NCBI GenBank assembly: GCA_902729315.2
Contig: LR746276.1
Span: 2,473,669 to 2,537,668, forward strand
Source of the DNA: Spirodela intermedia
Lineage: Eukaryota; Streptophyta; Magnoliopsida; Alismatales; Araceae
Reading direction: 5' to 3'
DNA: 64,000 nt
The notes beneath the pieces were generated by a model that was not told where the DNA came from, searched no databases, and saw nothing but the letters and a program-made list of their open reading frames with translations. The translations under genes were made by a program, and so were the position numbers. Below, in pieces: positions 23,501-38,628 of this stretch. How positions within the stretch are numbered: the stretch's first letter is position 1; each line of letters opens with the position of its first letter.

Positions 23501-26500
23501 GACTCTCAGAAGCTGGTCATGCATCTCTCTCTTATATCTGTGGCTGGAGATGGTTAAGATTTTTGTTCTGCTCACCAGAAAGCAAGAAGGATTGGAAAAT
23601 TGGGTACAACACTCTTGGTTGAAAGGTGCATCAGGTGTGCTGCCTTTAGGTTTAAAGAAATCACGTACACATTGTTCTCTATAATGCAAGCAGAAGAATC
23701 TTACAATCTATTTGTAAATAGGTGCAAGAGTATGCAATCTTCTCTTTAGTGTGTTGCCCGTCCAAAAACCTTTGGTACGTTACATACAGAGATGATATCA
23801 CTTATATGAAAGCCCGTGGTTAAGTCTAAAGAAGTTGAAATCGTTTTGTGAGATTCAAGATGAGCTTATTATCTATTCCCCATTGATGGCTTCAGAACTT
23901 CGAAAAAACCTCATGGATATGCTTTTGTTTTGTCACCTGTTAAAGTCATCCAAAAAGCTTCTGCCTGTGTTCCTCATTTCTGCATTTTGCTCATATCTCT
24001 GCCTCCTTTCCCTGGAATCATCATCTTTTCTTGGTTACATTCTTGTGTGTGGGCAAGACTTTCTCCTACATCCATGATTTACCATCTTGGTGATTTGACA
24101 AGCTTATGTGAGGTGGATCAGTTTATAAAAGGAGAATCTATTATTTTAACTAAAGTTTCATACTAAAACTAATATAAGTTGGAGAATTGCTGGTGGCAAC
24201 GGAGTTGATGTAATTCGACGTTTTTCTGTCACTTTTCATGTTTTCACACAAGGCATTGAGTTTCAACATAATATGTTGGGTCGTCTTATATTCCCGTGTA
24301 GGCCATATATTTGATGAGATGGGTTTGTCTTGACTCATTGGGATCAATTGCCCGGTAGTTATGCAATTTGGCGTCAAGGACAAATACTTCTTTACTTTTA
24401 AGAAAGTGCTCTTAATATCAGGAAAGAAGACTAACGTGGTCTCGGGATGTATGCTTAATGTTTTTTCGGACAACTAATGGCTAACTTAATTGAGCAAAAG
24501 CATCCGCAGCTGTATTTCTAGGGTATGCCATCTTTTTTAGAACAAGTGTCAGTGTGATCTAGAAATTCGATCTTTCTGTCATTACTAATGAAATCATATC
24601 CCGCTAAATAGATGCATATACTCAGTCTACTTTCATTTATTCATCTAGAGAACTTTTGTATGACTTATATTTATTTCAATATAGTATGAACTTTGGCACT
24701 GTTATTAATAACTTTATTGGGATAATATCTGATAGTTGATTTAGTTATACATTTGCAGGACCTAAGGAACTGGGAACCTAAAAGAATTGGTGCTTTGATC
24801 TTGTACATTGCTGTTGTATTTTTTTCATGTCAGAGAGTCTATGTAAGTGTTGGACCTCGTCTTGATCGTCAAAGTAAAAAGCAACTGACGGAGGCTTACA
24901 TGGAGGCTTTGATTCCTGATCCGTCTCCAGCCAATGTTAGGAAGTAAGTGTCATGTTGGGGTGAGGAATTTTAAATTAAATATTTGCAAAATTTCACATT
25001 AGTGTTTTAAAACTTACTCACATATTGGTAATTTAAAGTTTTTGCAACACATGCTGTCATTGTATAATGTTGCTTCTTCTATTGCAGGTTTAAGAAAAGT
25101 CTATGGAGGAAGACATTGCCAAAGGGTCTGAAAATCAAAAAGTTTATAAAAGGACCTGATGGGACACTTATTCAGGACGATTCTTATGTTGGAGAAGATG
25201 CATGGGATGATGATCCACAGTCATCTCAGGATAATGTCATCAAAGTCATTGACAATGATTCAAGGTTAAATGATGAACAAAAGAAGATGCTGAAGTCAAA
25301 CTTGGGCGTCACAGGTTAGTACAAGCCAAACCATGTCTGGCTAATGACATAAGAGAGGTTACTTGCATTACCTGTTGTGTTCAGATCCTGCTTTCGAGAT
25401 ATTTCACTTTCTCAAGTTCGGATTGATATTGTATGCATATTTACACATTTTCTCGTTGAGCTGCTCAGCAAATCAAATGTCAAAAGTCAAGTGAGGAAGA
25501 TTAGCGAGCGCGAGTCCCACCGAACAAAAAAAAGGGGATGTAGACAATCAAATCGACCACTAAATCCGTGGTTCATATTCAAATGGAATCACCTGACTTA
25601 AAAGAGAAACGTATAATGTGGAGAAAGCATTCGTCGTGCAAAATATTGAAAAACTACGAATACTGATGGTTAAAGCCAGTTCCCACAGTTCTAACGGGTG
25701 ATGTTCGAAAGATATGAATAAAAGAAATGAGTAGGAGGGTGATGAAGGAGATGAAGAATTAAATGCGAACTAAAACACAAAAAATGAGATATTTAATTTT
25801 TTCAAGTTCTCTATCTTCGTGTCTACATGATGCTTCATTGTGTGGTTCTATGTGCATTTGAACAGTTGAATGGCTTCATCGTGTATACAGTCATGCATGA
25901 ACTTCCATTTGTACGTGGATGCCTGTGTTGCCATCAATTGGATGCCTCGTGTTCTTGATGAAAAAAACATAAAAAACGGTCAAGAAGAGTCATTGCCCGC
26001 TGATCTGTTTGGCTAAACAAAATGAGGGATAGCTATGTTGAGTTGGCTTGACTTGGTAAGAAGAGTCATTGCCATGTTTTTCTCTTCATCTGTATGGTTG
26101 ATGTGCGTTGTTTTGACGGTATGCTTAATGTAATCTCCATTAACTGTGTTTATCTGGCGCATTCTGGTTCATAGCTGATTTCGTCCGGTCCTAAAGTTTT
26201 TTGGTTTCATTAGGGGAGGGCAGTATGGATGGATCAACATGGCGTGACAGGCTTATAGCTTGGAAAGAGATCTTGAGGGCTGATAAACTAGCTGAACAGG
26301 CAGATTCATTGAATGCAAATTATGTGGTTGATTTTGATATGGAGGAGGTAGAGAAGAGTCTGCGCACAGAGGTGGTGGAGAAAGTATCAGATACAGATGG
26401 TACCAGAGCATTGTGGATTTCCAAGAGATGGTGGCGCTACCGTCCAAAGTTGCCATACACATATTTTCTGAATAAACTGGATTGCTCCGAGGTATATGCT

Positions 26501-29500
26501 CTGTGCATTTCGAGTAGAACTTGAACTTTTGGTAGAAGTTTGTAGAAGCATACACTAGCATTTGTAAATTAATCTTCCTTATCTCAGAAAAGTTTGTGTC
26601 CTCTGCTCCCCATCCTCATATTTAGTTCCTTCATGTAATATTCTGTTCATGCAGAGAATTAAGGTAGCTGAATCTGCACACCGAATCTGCACTGTGCTAT
26701 GAAATCATAATATCCTCTGACGCTTTGTTTTGGGTTAGGAACATAGATCACTCACGTCAGAATATTACTGCAATCATGCCTTGCTTATATTAGAAGACTA
26801 GTAATACTATTTTGTCGGCATCTGCAAACAGAGTAGTGAAAAGGCCCCATTGCTTTTCGCTTCTGTCCAAAAATATTACTGCAAAGCATGATTTTGTTAA
26901 ATTAGGTTGCAGCTGTTGTCTTTTCGGAGGACCTGAAGAGAGTATATGTGACAATGAAGGAAGGGTTCCCTCTGGAGTATATTGTAAGTTTGTCTAACAG
27001 TTTTCGAAATTCCAGGACACTATTGCAAGATCGTTGTGGATGAACATTCTTTTCAAAATTGGTTTATCTCATTTAGTGAATATCATGTGTAGGTTGATAT
27101 CCCTCTCGATCCATACTTGTTTGAAACTATTTCGAGTGCTGGGGTTGAAGTGGATCTTCTTCAGAAAAAGAATTTTCATTACTTTCTCAAGGTGGTTGTC
27201 GCATTAGCCCCAGGAATAATTATTCTATGGTTTATAAGAGAGTCTGTGATGCTTTTGCACATCACTTCTCAACGCTTTCTATACAAGAAATATAACCAAC
27301 TCTTTGACATGGCTTATGCTGAGAACTTTATCCTGGTAAGTCTCCGATATGCCATTTTGCATGCGACATGTATCTTACTTTGTGACTTGACTCAGTCATA
27401 AAGTATGCTGCAGAGAAGTTTCATTAGTGTTCGTTTTGTGACAATCGTTTACATGAATCAATTCCAGCCTCTGGGAAGTGCAGACGAGACACATTCAATG
27501 TATAAAGAAGTTGTACTAGGAGGTGATGTATGGGATCTTTTAGATGAGTTGATGATTTATATGAGGAATCCAATGCAGTATTACGAGAAGGAAGTTGCCT
27601 TTGTTAGGGTAACTGGTCCGACTGCTTTTCTGACTCTTTTTTAAATGCTGTATTTTAGTATCTTGAAGTCTTAGCCCCGCTTTTATGATATTCACAATTC
27701 TCTGCACAAACTAATTTTTACTCATTCCCTTACTCTTGCCTCAGGGTGTTCTCCTTTCTGGTCCTCCTGGAACAGGCAAAACGCTTTTTGCACGAACACT
27801 TTCTAAGGAAAGTGGCATGCCTTTCGTCTTTGCTTCTGGGGCAGAGTTCACTGATAGTGAGAAAAGTGGAGCTGCTAGGATCAATGAGATTTTTTCGATT
27901 GCCAGGAGAAATGTAAACTTCTTAATTCCCTAGTGTATTCCAATGATTTAGAAAATTGAAATACTTCTAGTGTTAAATCTTTATATATATTGTTTTAATT
28001 TTTTTTAGTCATGCACAATCGATTTCGTAGACATTAAGTTGTCAATGTAATAATTATTCTTTATGAGATCGGGTACACTGAAGGTTAGCTCATGTCTTAC
28101 CTCCTTTACATTATCCTTTGACCAAAACTGAGGTAACTCAGAGTAAAATTTCTGGATGCTGGAAGTCAGGTTCAAGAATTATTTAATTTCCAAAATCTCA
28201 GAATGTGTCGTGTAATTAATTTGTGTGGTATGACATGCCTGATTCATATTTTAATATTTTTTGGGATTTTATTCCGACTCTATCAATTATATCATATTTG
28301 CTGACCTCAGTTTTGCAAATATCAGTGTCAGGGAATGACACACTTTTTCAATATGGAGACACTTTTGGCTTCTCGGCTGGAGATATATTTTCCATTACCT
28401 TACAAGAATTAGCTGCAATTATCATCATTACTACCTCCAGAAGCAGCATGCTTGTGCGCTGACATAGAAGTTTTGCACTGGCTAGTTTGAGAATAGCTGT
28501 TTATTGGGTTTATTTTCCACTGCTTTTTTAAAAAGATAAATGGCAATCTGATTTCTTTATGGTTAATTTATGATGGCATAATCCCTGGGATAAGATGTAA
28601 TTTTGCTATATAGGCTCCGTCATTTGTATTTGTGGATGAGGTTGATGCTATTGCTGGAAGACATGCACGGAAGGACCCAAGACGAAGGGCAACGTTTGAA
28701 GCTTTGCTCTCACAACTTGATGGAGAGTAAGCGTCTTTACCCTTTTCCGAAGACTTGGTGATAATATTAATTTTTTATCTTTATTTTAATTTTCTGACCG
28801 TGATGGGAGCAACGAGTCACTCTCATTTGCATTCCTCTTTGGCTCATTGGTTTTTTCATGGCAAATTGTTTCCAGAAAGTGGTTCGTTGGTAGCACGTGC
28901 TGTTAAGTATAATGCTGTATTTTTTTTGGAAGACGTAGCTCCCATTTACGATAATCTTCCTGTAGGGAACTCTCTAGAGATTAAATTTTTCGGGTCAAGA
29001 ATCAATAGGTACTTTTTAGAAGGTGAGAATCCCATAGTTCATGGATAGAAGTGCTGTTGTACCACTGTGCTGTAAGAGGTATTGCCATCTTCTGAAATAT
29101 CTTTATCATTCTTTCAATAGTCCCTGAAAGAACCCCAGCAACCTTATTTTATCGAAATAGAAACAGTTGAACTCTTCTTCGAATTAATCTTCAGTCTTGT
29201 TATCTTGGTCTAAGAGAGGTCTACTTGCTGCACCCTCAGAAAGGCACCTGATTGAAACTTAGTGACCAGGATAATCATGACGAGTAAACACACTGCTATC
29301 TGAGAAGAAATAATAATACCTCATGCTCAAGATCTCAGTCCCTGAGCTAAAGTTTCACTCGTAATTGTCTTCAACGCCATTCAGGCTTATCTGATAGGGT
29401 GCATGGGGAAAAGATCTCATCTGTCCTATTTGTGTCTTTGGTGATTTCAGATTTTGAAGTACTGATTCTCAGATATGCATTAATCTAGCCCCTAGTGTCT

Positions 29501-32500
29501 CATGGTCCTCGTTGCTCCATCAAAAAATGAGAGGAGAGATAAGATTGCACTTTCCTAGACCTTTGATATGATGTGATTGAAAAATGTTTTACTATTACCG
29601 GTGGCTTTGAGATTTTGGCAACCTGAATCTGCTAATTCCACTCAATCCAGTTTTCACTAGAGCTCACACATCGCAGTGAGGATATCAGTTCAAACCACTC
29701 TCGGAAAGTAGTGAGTGAGGTTTTCAATGGTCATCTTGGGCTATACAGTCTATCCCTTATAACAGCATGTAGGACCAGTAATAAAGGAAACTTCAGTTCT
29801 TGATTGATGTGTTTCTCTAGTCTTATCCCCGGAATTAAGTGCGATTTTGGACATAAATATATGCTTTGTGCAGAAATGGTACATGATATGGTACAATAAA
29901 GTGGGTTGAAAGCTGTGGAAAAAAATCAGTAATCATTGCACGGGCTGTGGATTGAGTTATAGGTGTGCTTTATCTTTCCAAATAATTACTGTGAAGTTGC
30001 ATATGGTCGAGATTTAACTTGAAATGAATCTCCTTGATTAGTAGATTGTTTTATTGAAGTCTTTCCTCCCATTTTCAAAACATTGTTGTTGAAGAATAAA
30101 GTTTACTGGTTTTTTCTTTCACAGGAAGGAGAAAATTGGCGTGGATCGTTTTTCACTCAGACAAGCAGTAATATTCATTTGTGCAACAAATAGACCAGAT
30201 GAACTGGACCCTGATTTTGTTCGTCCTGGACGAATTGATCGCCGGCTGTACATTGGTCTACCTGATGCCACACAGCAAGTGAGAATTTTCGGCGTTCATA
30301 GTGCAGGAAAGAAATTTGCTGATGATGTGGACTTTGGAAAGGCAAGCCACTTGCCATTGTTTTATTCGATTCAGACGGACATTTTCTCAATTCACATCTT
30401 TTGATTCGCTTCTGATTTATTTATTTACCCTCTTTCGTTAGAATGTGAGATATGTTCGAATATTTTCTGTGGTTTTATGAGGATTATATCCCGGCCATTG
30501 TTGATGCTATGTTATTCAGTTATGTTCAAATCGCTGTCCTTCTGACATTAACATAAGAAGAGAATTGAAATGCTGGGAAAGACAAAACAGATGAACCAAA
30601 ATCTTACTTATAATGTATACATGATTAAGTTTCTTGAATCTATCATGCTAATATCACAAGGTAATCGCAATAAAGTTACAGCTATATGTTTGTGCAAAAT
30701 TAAACGAAAGAAATTATTCTGTGTTTACTTTAAGAATCTATCCTGTTCATTAGGGCCACCTCCAAAGTCTAGTTGACTTTAAGAATTGCTTCAATTCAGA
30801 AAACCCGCACACTGCTTTCGAGCTTCTGTCGCTAGCATGGGAGCTGACTAGAAAGCGTCCTGATGGCCTTGATGCCTTTTGGAAGAAGTAGCCATGACAG
30901 AAAATGAGGCATTTGAGGGTGCTTATGAGGATAACTGGAAAGTTGAGAGTTCTCAAACATGTTGATAAGCACTAAGATGTCCTTTACTTTTCCGAAGTCA
31001 GATAATCTTGTTTGCTCTTGAAGTCGTGGATGGAGATTATAGCAATCCGTGTCTTGAGGTTGGTTCACTTATGCAATAGCTGGAGGTCTATTTGATGATT
31101 GGTTCTTGGGTTTTGTTGTCCTCCAGTCTTCGGAAAACTTTCATATTGTCAGAAAGCAATGGAGGAATCATAAAAGGATAAACAAGGTGATGATTAAGGG
31201 TCTCGTTCTGACTTCTGACTGGATCCGTCAGACTGGATCAGGTGTTTTACTGTGACCATATGGAGGAACAGGGCATAGTGGGATCCCATGCATGCTGGCA
31301 CAGTGTGGAGGAAGGAAGGTGTGGGAAGAAGAGAAGAAAAAGGCAAGGCTGAGAGTTATTGTTTATCGTTGGCAGCTCTCATGTATTGGCTTGCTGAAAC
31401 TTCTGCTGCCTTGTGTCAGTTTGGGTCTGTCTGTTGGCGGTGAGGAGACTGCATTTAACACTCTAACCGTCATCTTTTTCTGACGAACAGATCGAATTAG
31501 CATAATGGTCTATTCAAAGCCAATGTTCTCGTTGGCAGCTCTCATGTATTGGCTTGCTGGAACTTCTGCTGCCTTGTGTTAGCAGCTAGCAGCGCTTATT
31601 CCCCTGCAGAACTACCTGTTATACCGTAAAATGGGGATAAATTAATTGCACCTTTTGGTACAAAAGTTTGTTTGTCTAAGACATGTATGCCTTTTAAGTT
31701 ATAGTGTCTCTTGTTTTGATTTGGGCAATTCAGCAAACTGTTTGGATTCGGAATGCCATGCTTGGATGGCTGGAGGAAGAGATCAGTTTTTGATGTAGGT
31801 GGAAGATCTAACAGCTGGCTAATGGTTGTAGGTTCTGCTTTAGACTAACACAAAATGTGAATGCCATTCAGATGGTCATCTCGATAGCTGAAGAGAACAA
31901 AAAGGAGGGTAGCTGTGGGATGCAGATGCGTTGGCCTGACCTAGCTTCACTCTTGTAGTTTCGGTTCGTCCATGGCACTTAAAATATTGTCCAGATGCTT
32001 AGTATCGAGACATTATCAATAGCATTCTTGTAGCTTTTCTTCATTCTCATTTGCTTGAGCTAAAATGATTTTAGGCCTCAGCATATTTTTTTTACAAATT
32101 ATTGCAGTTTTCACTCTCTTTGATCTCTTCATAACTTGTGAGGATCAGCCTTCACAACTCTCTATTGCTGTGTGATATATGTGAAACTATTTGCTTTTGA
32201 GTTCAGTCCAGAACCTGTGGAAGTTCGCATCTTAGGTGGCCTTGACCATTTTTCCTTTTACAGCTTGTTTTCCGTACTGTTGGTTACTCAGGAGCTGAGA
32301 TTCGAAATCTCGTCAATGAAGCAGCAATAATGTCTGTAAGTTAATCACTTCATGTTCTGTTATGGCTCGTTAACTTGCTGTTCAAATTGGTTGCGATCAC
32401 TTCGATTGATGTCCCCAGAATACTTGTTAATAATCATGGCATTTTTAAGTAAACCGTTTCTGAGCTGTTATGCTCTTCTTCAAATAGATTGTTGTCTCCA

Positions 32501-35500
32501 TAATGCTTTCTAGTTGACATTTTAACATATTGAACACTGCTGATTTAATACTGCTCAGAAATATGACGTGGGAAAGATTAATCTTGGCCATTCTAGTAGG
32601 TTATGGTTGTATTGGCTCTAAAGAAAAGGGGAGAATTTACAAGAAAAGCCACTGATAGAAACCGTCCTTCAATTTTCAGTCTGTAGGATGTGGCATAAAT
32701 AGTTCAAAGAAAAAACAGATAGAGGGTAACAAGTAACCCCAAAGTTTTTTTTCCCTTTTTGATCATATCGCTATATACTTTCAGGAAAACCTCTGCCTTC
32801 CTAGCTCTTTGCATTGCCTTTATTCAGTCCGAAATATTTATTATTTTATGGGTTTCCAAAAAGGATAATGCATTTTTACACGGAAAAGGTGTTCACTGTT
32901 GAATAGACAAATTCACATCTTTCATATTGGTGTTTTAGATGAACTAAACTTGTGTTCATCTCTTATCTATTACCAATTGAAGTATTATCGAGCCGTCCAA
33001 AGTAGATTTGTTACATTTTTTACTTCTTCTTTTACCGACATAATGATGCTTGGTTTTAAAAGTCTAAAGTTATTTTTTTTAGACAAGATATATGTTTTAG
33101 TTAATTTTGCCTGTGCCTGGTTTCTTGACAAATAAAGACATTGAACTAACTGCAGGTAAGGAAAGGTCACTCTTTAATTACCCAGCAAGACATTGTTGAT
33201 GTTTTAGATAAGCAATTGCTTGAGGGTATGGGAGTCTTGCTCACTGAAGAAGAGCAGCAGAAGTGTGAACAGAATGTAAGCTATCTGCAACATTCATCAC
33301 TGTGATTGTTGGTACTCGACCGCTTCTAATCTCCCTAATGGCTTGTTTGTTTCACGATTTTTTATGAATAACATAGGTTTCTATGGAAACAAAGAGGCTA
33401 CTTGCGGTACATGAGGCTGGCCATATATTATTAGCTCATCTATTCCCTCGATATGATTGGCATGCATTCTCTCAGCTTCTTCCTGGTGGAAAGGTAGAAA
33501 GGCTTATGTTGGCACCTTTTTTTAATTCATGTTGTACTCTCTATTTCATACTTGTTCGTAATGTGTGCGCTCATTTGCTCTCCAACGTTTTATAAAGCAT
33601 TAAATTTTGTGTATTTTCTCATTTATTGTTATGATTCACGAAGATTAGTTAGTTAACCTGTTCTAACATAATATTACTTTAACAAGAGCAGGAGACTGCG
33701 ATTTCAGTATTCAACCCAAGAGAAGATATGGTGGATCAAGGATACACTACGTTTGGTTACATGAAAATGCAAATGGTAGTTGCACATGGTGGACGCTGTG
33801 CTGAGCGTATTGTATTTGGTGATGATATCACTGATGGGGGAAGAGATGATCTAGAGAGAATTTCCAGAGTAAGTCTTGCATTTACCTTTCTATACAGAAC
33901 CCGTTTGTTGAAATGTCAATTATATCCCTCCAATAGAGAATGCCCAAGAATTGTTTTTTCTTGGCTGGTTTGGAAGGTTCCTCTACCTTCTCCTCAACTT
34001 CTGAATTTGCATCAATCCGAGGGGTCGATTTCTTAGGTAATTTTTTTCTCTTAATTTGTGGTGGAATATATTTTTCTACCTTAGTAGGCTCTTAATCTTT
34101 CCTATTCTTATATGGATCATCTAACTATTTTCCACTCCTCAAACCTTGCATAGCTTTATATTTTCATATTGGGAGTTTTGAGGTGCCACTAGTTGACTTG
34201 TACTAGGTAGAGGTTGAGGATAAATCCTTTGATTTGGAATGGTTTGACTTGAGAGTTGTCCTAAGTTTCACTTTCCTATTATGCCAGTAATGTGTGATGA
34301 TAAATTGAAGACTCTATTGTATATAAGAAAACATATAATTAGAAATGGGCTGTCCTGAATTTGCCTACCAATTTTGATAGTGTTGTTGTGTAGCTACCTC
34401 GGGCTGCATATACCTATTCAGATTTTGTTAAAAAGATTGGTTTTGATATGTAGGACGATTGAATGGTCTCTGAAAATTCGGATTTAAATTTTACCCTCTG
34501 GCTTTTGAGATATGTGAGTTTACAAGCATTTAATAAAATTCTGACATGTTGTAGATTGCTAGAGAGATGGTAATTAGCCCGGCAAATTCAAGGTTAGGGC
34601 TTACGCGCTTGATAAGGAAAGCTGGGATGGACCGCCCTGATAACCCAGAGGGGGAGCTGATCAAGTTTAAGGTGGAGTACAGTTTTATTTTCTTTCATGC
34701 GCTTCTTTGTAGACACGTTTGCATTTTTGGTTAATGAGTTATTGTTTTTTCTCTTATTTAGTGGGATGACCCTGATGTAATTCCTGTTGACATGACTCCT
34801 GAAGTATCTGAACTATTTACTCGTGAATTGACCAGGGTAAGTATCCTCTTCATCATTTTGGATTGGCGTTCTCATAAAATTATGTGCACAGTGTCTTAGC
34901 TTCTGGTCGAGGAACTCAGTCGATTTCTTTGTCCATTTTTGTCACTGCTGTCACTGGATTTAGCCATACTTTAAACATAATATAGGACACTTAGTGAGGA
35001 ATATCTCCTTTTTTATTTTTTCAAATCGCGATGTTATTGGCTATAAGAAATCCACAAGTAATTGGCATCGTAGTACGCTACCTTGGAAGACTACTTTTTG
35101 ATCTGAATGGATTTTTACATTTTCAGTGTGTGAATTCTTTAATGAATCCTTTTCTTTGACAGTACATTGATGAGACAGAAGAACTTGCTATGCATGGTTT
35201 GATGCAGAACAGACATATATTAGACATGATTGCTAATGAACTTCTAGAGAAATCTCGCATTACTGGATTGGTACGTAAACTAATATTTCCATATTGTTCG
35301 TTTTTTTTTTTTTTTTGTAAACTGTGAATTTGTTGTATTATTCTTTGGTAATATTTGTGTTTCATATTTTGAAAGTGGGTTAGATCGCTTTGTATGCTTC
35401 TGAATGTTAATAACTTTTAAGTAGTTCTGTATTTCGGTGTTTAGACTAATGCTAATTCGATGTATTCATGAATATAGAAGTCAGTGGTGTTAGCTTCATA

Positions 35501-38500
35501 CCATGCGGGATGTTATTTCTAATACTCGGCCATCGAAAACTTATTGGCTGGTGGGAGCGAGTGTGCTTCTATGTACAAGTGACATGACAGAAACAGAACG
35601 AAAGTGTGCATAGGTTGATTTCTTTGCTGTAAAGAGGATATAAATCACTGACATTTTTAGGGACATGTTGAGGGTGAATGAAAACTAATGCTTTTTCCGA
35701 TAAATTGTAAGAAACCATTTTCCTTTTTCTTCCTGAAGATTGGTTGGTACAAGATATCAATAAAGAAAGTAAAGTGACGTGGATCGGGCAAGAGTATAGC
35801 GCATTACCAGCAACGTTTGTTGAGGACTGTATAAAATTGCTCATACAACATGTAAATGATAAAGAAAAAAAAAATGGAATAAACACCTATCCGCGAGCTC
35901 TTCCTTTAAGACAATGTGGACACTTCTGTGTTTCTTTCTGTTTAGGTCGGCAAGTGAAAAAAGGAGTGCATTTTTTTTTTATATCTGGGCATTTCTTCTT
36001 TAGATACTACCTGCAGAGTTCTGTAGAGGATTTTGCAACTCGGTACCTTGATGAAGTCAGGTTTTGTTGATTGCAATATATTGTGTGCTATCAAAGCGAG
36101 GTTCTTCTTTCCTTTGATATCTAATAGCGGAGGCTTTGCTAGCTGCTTAGGATAATGCGAATATAGGTGATGCCATGAAGTTCTGCAATATTTGCTAGAA
36201 TGTCTTCAAAAAATTTCTGAGGCCATGGGGAGAATGCATATCGAGCAACAACAAGCTGTCTTTTGTTATGAGGCTTTTTGTTCTGTACATGAAGATGAAT
36301 TTCAGTAAACAGAAGATACGGTGATTATCCCTATTTTAATGGACATAAGTGATGATCTTGGTGCAGAAAAGTGTAAATTTTCTGATTGAAGGACATCTGT
36401 TGGTTATCAACCAGTGCCCAGAAGGAAAAATCAGTATGACGGTGGTTGCAAGGTTGAACTACCTACGTTCAATGATCAATTCCATAGTGAAGATTTCATG
36501 GATTTGTGGCTGCTTGAGGTTAGTTGAAAGTGTTTTCAACTATGGAAGGGAACGAGGTGAGATTAGTTGCCTACAAACTAGAAATAAGTGCTTAGGCACA
36601 GAGGGAAAAACCTCAGGTACGTCACCAATTTGATCGTGAACAGGCTTTTCTTTTGATAAATTATGATCAGATACCATTCCGGCAATATTGAAATGGGTGG
36701 CAAGCAACTTTAAGTGTTTGGGAATATGCAACTTTTTCACATTCCCAGTTTGAGCTGTACTGTTTGAGATAGACTTCTCAAAAATCATCAAGGTTAAATT
36801 AGAGGACGTAAATTTGCACTAACGAGAAGGTGCTGCTTATGCAAGATGTTTTGGACTTGAATCAAGCTCTATCATCGGCCTCATAAAATCTGAAAGGTCT
36901 TACATTCGTAGCTCTTAACGTGTTGACTCCAGTCCAAATAACGGAAAGGAGAATCATTTCTGAAGTTCTGCTGTTTCTTTTTATTGGAATCATCAACTAA
37001 TGAATGTGGAACCTAAGGAGCTACACAAGAAGCCATGGAAACAGTAAAATAGCAAATTGATGCTCACGCATATCGTGAAAGCTATGAATGCTACTGTTGT
37101 GCGTATAAGGGGGGCGTCAGTCTGTAAGACATGCCCCACAAGTTTGCGCAAGAGGATTAAATGTGTTTGAAGAGCAAGATGATTACCTGGCAGCATGACT
37201 ATGTTCTTGTCCACTATGGCAAAAAGACAATTTCCATGGATTTATTAAGGGGAAAAGAAGATTGTTCTTGTTTCGTGAGACTAATCAATGAAAGACCCAA
37301 TGGTTCTTAAAGGAGGGATTCCAACCTAATTAGAAAATTTGTACACGAGTCAAGGGAAATAGGAAAGTTTTTATATATTCGTTGGTTGAAGAAGGTGAGA
37401 GATTCGAATCCACTAATATACTTGGCTGGTTGACGAGTTCTTTTTTTGAGGAATTTGTCCGTATATTTCCTGATGAATTACCAAATAACTTGCTTTCCAT
37501 AAGGGACATCCAGCATGTCATTGATTGGGTGGCAGAAGCTAGGTTGATGAACTTCATGTTCTTAAATTGTAAGAGGCGTACTAAATAAAGCAAATTTTAG
37601 TGCGTCTGAGTCCCTCTGTTGTCTCAGGAAGGTTAAGTGGGATTTGAGAGTTTGGTCAAGGATATTCAAGATTAAACTCTTATTTCAGAAGGCAAATTTA
37701 GAAGGAATAATGGAGCTTAAACTCCAATTGAGAAAGGTGGATGAGGATCAACTTATGATGATCATCTTATGATTGCGAGACTTCTAATGAGTTTAGGTCT
37801 GAGAAATACTTTGAACTCTTGCTTGGCCGGAAATCAGAAGATGAAGAACATCAGACCACTTTATTACGTATCTCATGTCATGTGCTGGATTATTTCCATG
37901 ATGAGGGGCGGGACTGCTTTTCATGAACAGTGTGACATGTGGGTTGTATCTGTACAACTTGTGTCTTGACTTGAGCTGGTCGTTTGACTGTCCTTCTGGG
38001 TATTTTCCATTTTCCTGGATGTCTTTTTCTGTGCTTTCTTGTTTTCTGTTGTTCGTTGGCTTTCACTGGACCAAAGTCTTCTACCGGTGGTTTAATCCCC
38101 ATCATTTTCTCCAAACAGAAGTGAATAATTAGATAAGTGAACGGAATAATTAGATATCTGAATATTTGTTTGGCATATTTTTCACTTGTTGTTTCCAGGA
38201 GGTAGAAGAAAAGATGAAGAACCTGTCACCCGTAATGCTTGTTGATCTTGTGCAACCATACCAGATAAATTTGGAAGAGGTAATTTTTATTTATTTATTT
38301 ATTTTATCATAAAAAATGCTGGAAAAGAGTGATATTTGATGATGTTCTAACTACTACGAGTTTTGATTCTCAGTTACCATATCATATCTGATTATATTTA
38401 TGCAGCATAGAACACTTTATGTATTCTCATGGAAAACTCCAATCTCTCCACATCGCAGTGCTACTATGATGATTTCTTACTAGCTGGCTCTTTACTTGTT

Positions 38501-38546
38501 CATGTGCGATGGATGCTACATGAAAGTAGGAACTCACACTATTTCT

Positions 38547-38628
<82 letters not shown>

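Noticed and set aside
37400-37420. tRNA-like T-loop GATTCGAATCC
   Set aside because: No acceptor or anticodon arms around it; it lies in the gypsy remnant.
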